From Streptomyces griseus subsp. griseus (GTDB lineage Bacteria; Actinomycetota; Actinomycetes; Streptomycetales; Streptomycetaceae): 64,000 nt of DNA. The stretch spans positions 5,766,001 through 5,830,000 of the forward strand of contig NZ_CP032543.1 in NCBI RefSeq assembly GCF_003610995.1. Direction: 5' to 3'. A program made the translations under genes and the position numbers. Each line of letters opens with the position of its first letter. Position 1 is the first letter of the stretch. The notes under the pieces are model-generated. The model saw nothing but the letters and a program-made list of their open reading frames with translations, was not told where the DNA came from and did no database searches. Below, one piece after another: positions 63,256 to 64,000 of this stretch.

Positions 63256-64000
63256 GCACGCTCACCGACCCCCGTGCGGCGCGACAGGCACCGCCGGCCG
63301 ATCACGGGCCCGCCGGGACCCGCGTCGGCTCCGGGACCCTCGACGCCCGGCTTATGCTCCGGTCCCTGCCCGACGCGGTACGGAAACTGGACCCCCGGGT
63401 GATGGTGAAGTCCCCGGTGATGTTCGTCGTCCTGATCGGCTCGGTGCTCACCACCGTGCTCGCGGCGCTGGACCCGGACGACTGGTTCGGCTGGGCGATC
63501 ACCGGCTGGCTCTGGCTCACCACGCTCTTCGCCAATCTGGCGGAGGCGGTCGCGGAGGGGCGGGGGAGGGCGCAGGCCGAGACCCTGCGCCGGGCCAGGA
63601 CCGACACCGTCGCCCGCCGCGTCACCGGCACCCGTTCCGGTTCCGGCTCCGGCTCCGGCTCGGGTGAGGAACGGGTCGCCGGAACGGAGCTGCGCATCGG
63701 GGACCTGGTGGTCTGCGAGGCCGGGGACACCGTCCCCGGGGACGGCGACGTGGTCGAAGGCGTCGCCTCCGTCGACGAATCCGCCATCACCGGCGAATCG
63801 GCACCGGTCATCCGGGAGTCCGGCGGCGACCGCTCGGCCGTCACCGGCGGCACGAAGGTGCTCTCGGACCGCGTCGTCATCAAGATCACCACCAAGCCGG
63901 GGGAGACGTTCATCGACCGGATGATCGGCCTGGTGGAAGGCGCGGCACGGCAGCGGACGCCCAACGAGATCGCCCTGAACATCCTGCTGGCGTCCCTCTC
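63252..64000 (+). CDS. kdpB: Potassium-transporting ATPase ATP-binding subunit KdpB, N-terminal part
   Basis: The first 249 codons of a P-type ATPase subunit; the window ends before the phosphorylation site. TM1/TM2 are near [20 protein letters not shown] and [22 protein letters not shown]. The actuator domain has [21 protein letters not shown], and [19 protein letters not shown] carries the TGES dephosphorylation loop. A Gly-Ser stretch (GSGSGSGSG), encoded by a GGCTCC microrepeat at about 63637-63661, replaces the usual loop in the actuator domain before EERVAGTEL. It overlaps kdpA by four bases. Confidence 0.96.
   Translation, partial: MSTLTDPRAARQAPPADHGPAGTRVGSGTLDARLMLRSLPDAVRKLDPRVMVKSPVMFVVLIGSVLTTVLAALDPDDWFGWAITGWLWLTTLFANLAEAVAEGRGRAQAETLRRARTDTVARRVTGTRSGSGSGSGSGEERVAGTELRIGDLVVCEAGDTVPGDGDVVEGVASVDESAITGESAPVIRESGGDRSAVTGGTKVLSDRVVIKITTKPGETFIDRMIGLVEGAARQRTPNEIALNILLASL

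Overview
The window is high-GC DNA (G/C-rich third codon positions, GTG/TTG starts, many leaderless promoters) from a Streptomyces chromosome. Three markers make the genus assignment firm: the principal sigma factor HrdB next to the GntR-family sporulation regulator WhiH, the division protein SepH, and the cutRS two-component system. From memory, the gene order matches the conserved core of Streptomyces (the SCO5805 to SCO5870 interval of S. coelicolor). A kdp potassium-ATPase operon lies at the right end. I see no tRNA, rRNA, insertion sequence, prophage, CRISPR array or antibiotic cluster. This is housekeeping and developmental DNA rather than an accessory island.

Layout. 1-15 kb: the end of nrdJ, a TerD-family gene, a DUF1152 remnant, a DUF4937 gene, a histidine phosphatase, an ADP-ribosylglycohydrolase, a DUF4153 membrane protein behind a LexA-like box, rnhB, two uncharacterised genes, a RecQ helicase with a C-terminal phosphoribosyltransferase domain, a DUF4192 gene, a roughly 62-bp repeat array, a Nudix regulator-like gene and an ABC exporter. 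15-22 kb: whiH, hrdB, a secreted trypsin-like protease, a zinc-ribbon protein and parE. 22-31 kb: a carboxylate module made of DUF485 and an acetate-type symporter, a CitA/CitB-type two-component system, a LacI regulator and two divergent citrate synthase homologues, followed by a CobW GTPase. 31-39 kb: parC, a pair of M16 peptidases, a ydaO (c-di-AMP) riboswitch controlling an M23 peptidase, a GntR regulator and HPr.

39-54 kb: a frameshifted GNAT/acyl-CoA synthetase gene, DUF5998, an alkaline-phosphatase-like enzyme, thymidine kinase, a VOC protein, a sulfurtransferase, sepH, a membrane protein with regularly spaced TQ-x-L motifs, a sugar-lactone oxidase, an MFS exporter, ferrochelatase and an inositol monophosphatase. 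54-64 kb: cutRS, DUF4193, a second frameshifted gene, DUF3093, a thioesterase, dut, DUF3710 and then kdpF-kdpA-kdpB, preceded by an extra 27-codon membrane ORF.

Shared themes are nucleotide metabolism and DNA topology (nrdJ, rnhB, recQ, parE/parC, tdk, dut), development and division (whiH, hrdB, sepH), cell-wall remodelling under c-di-AMP control, and carboxylate uptake with condensation. The most notable observations are two independent single-base deletions that each break a conserved gene, the RecQ-phosphoribosyltransferase fusion, the 27-codon ORF before kdpF, the minisatellite upstream of the Nudix gene, and several palindromic candidate operators. I found no clear candidate for an entirely new biological system. 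Family assignments rest on reading motifs and remembered families, not on a database search.
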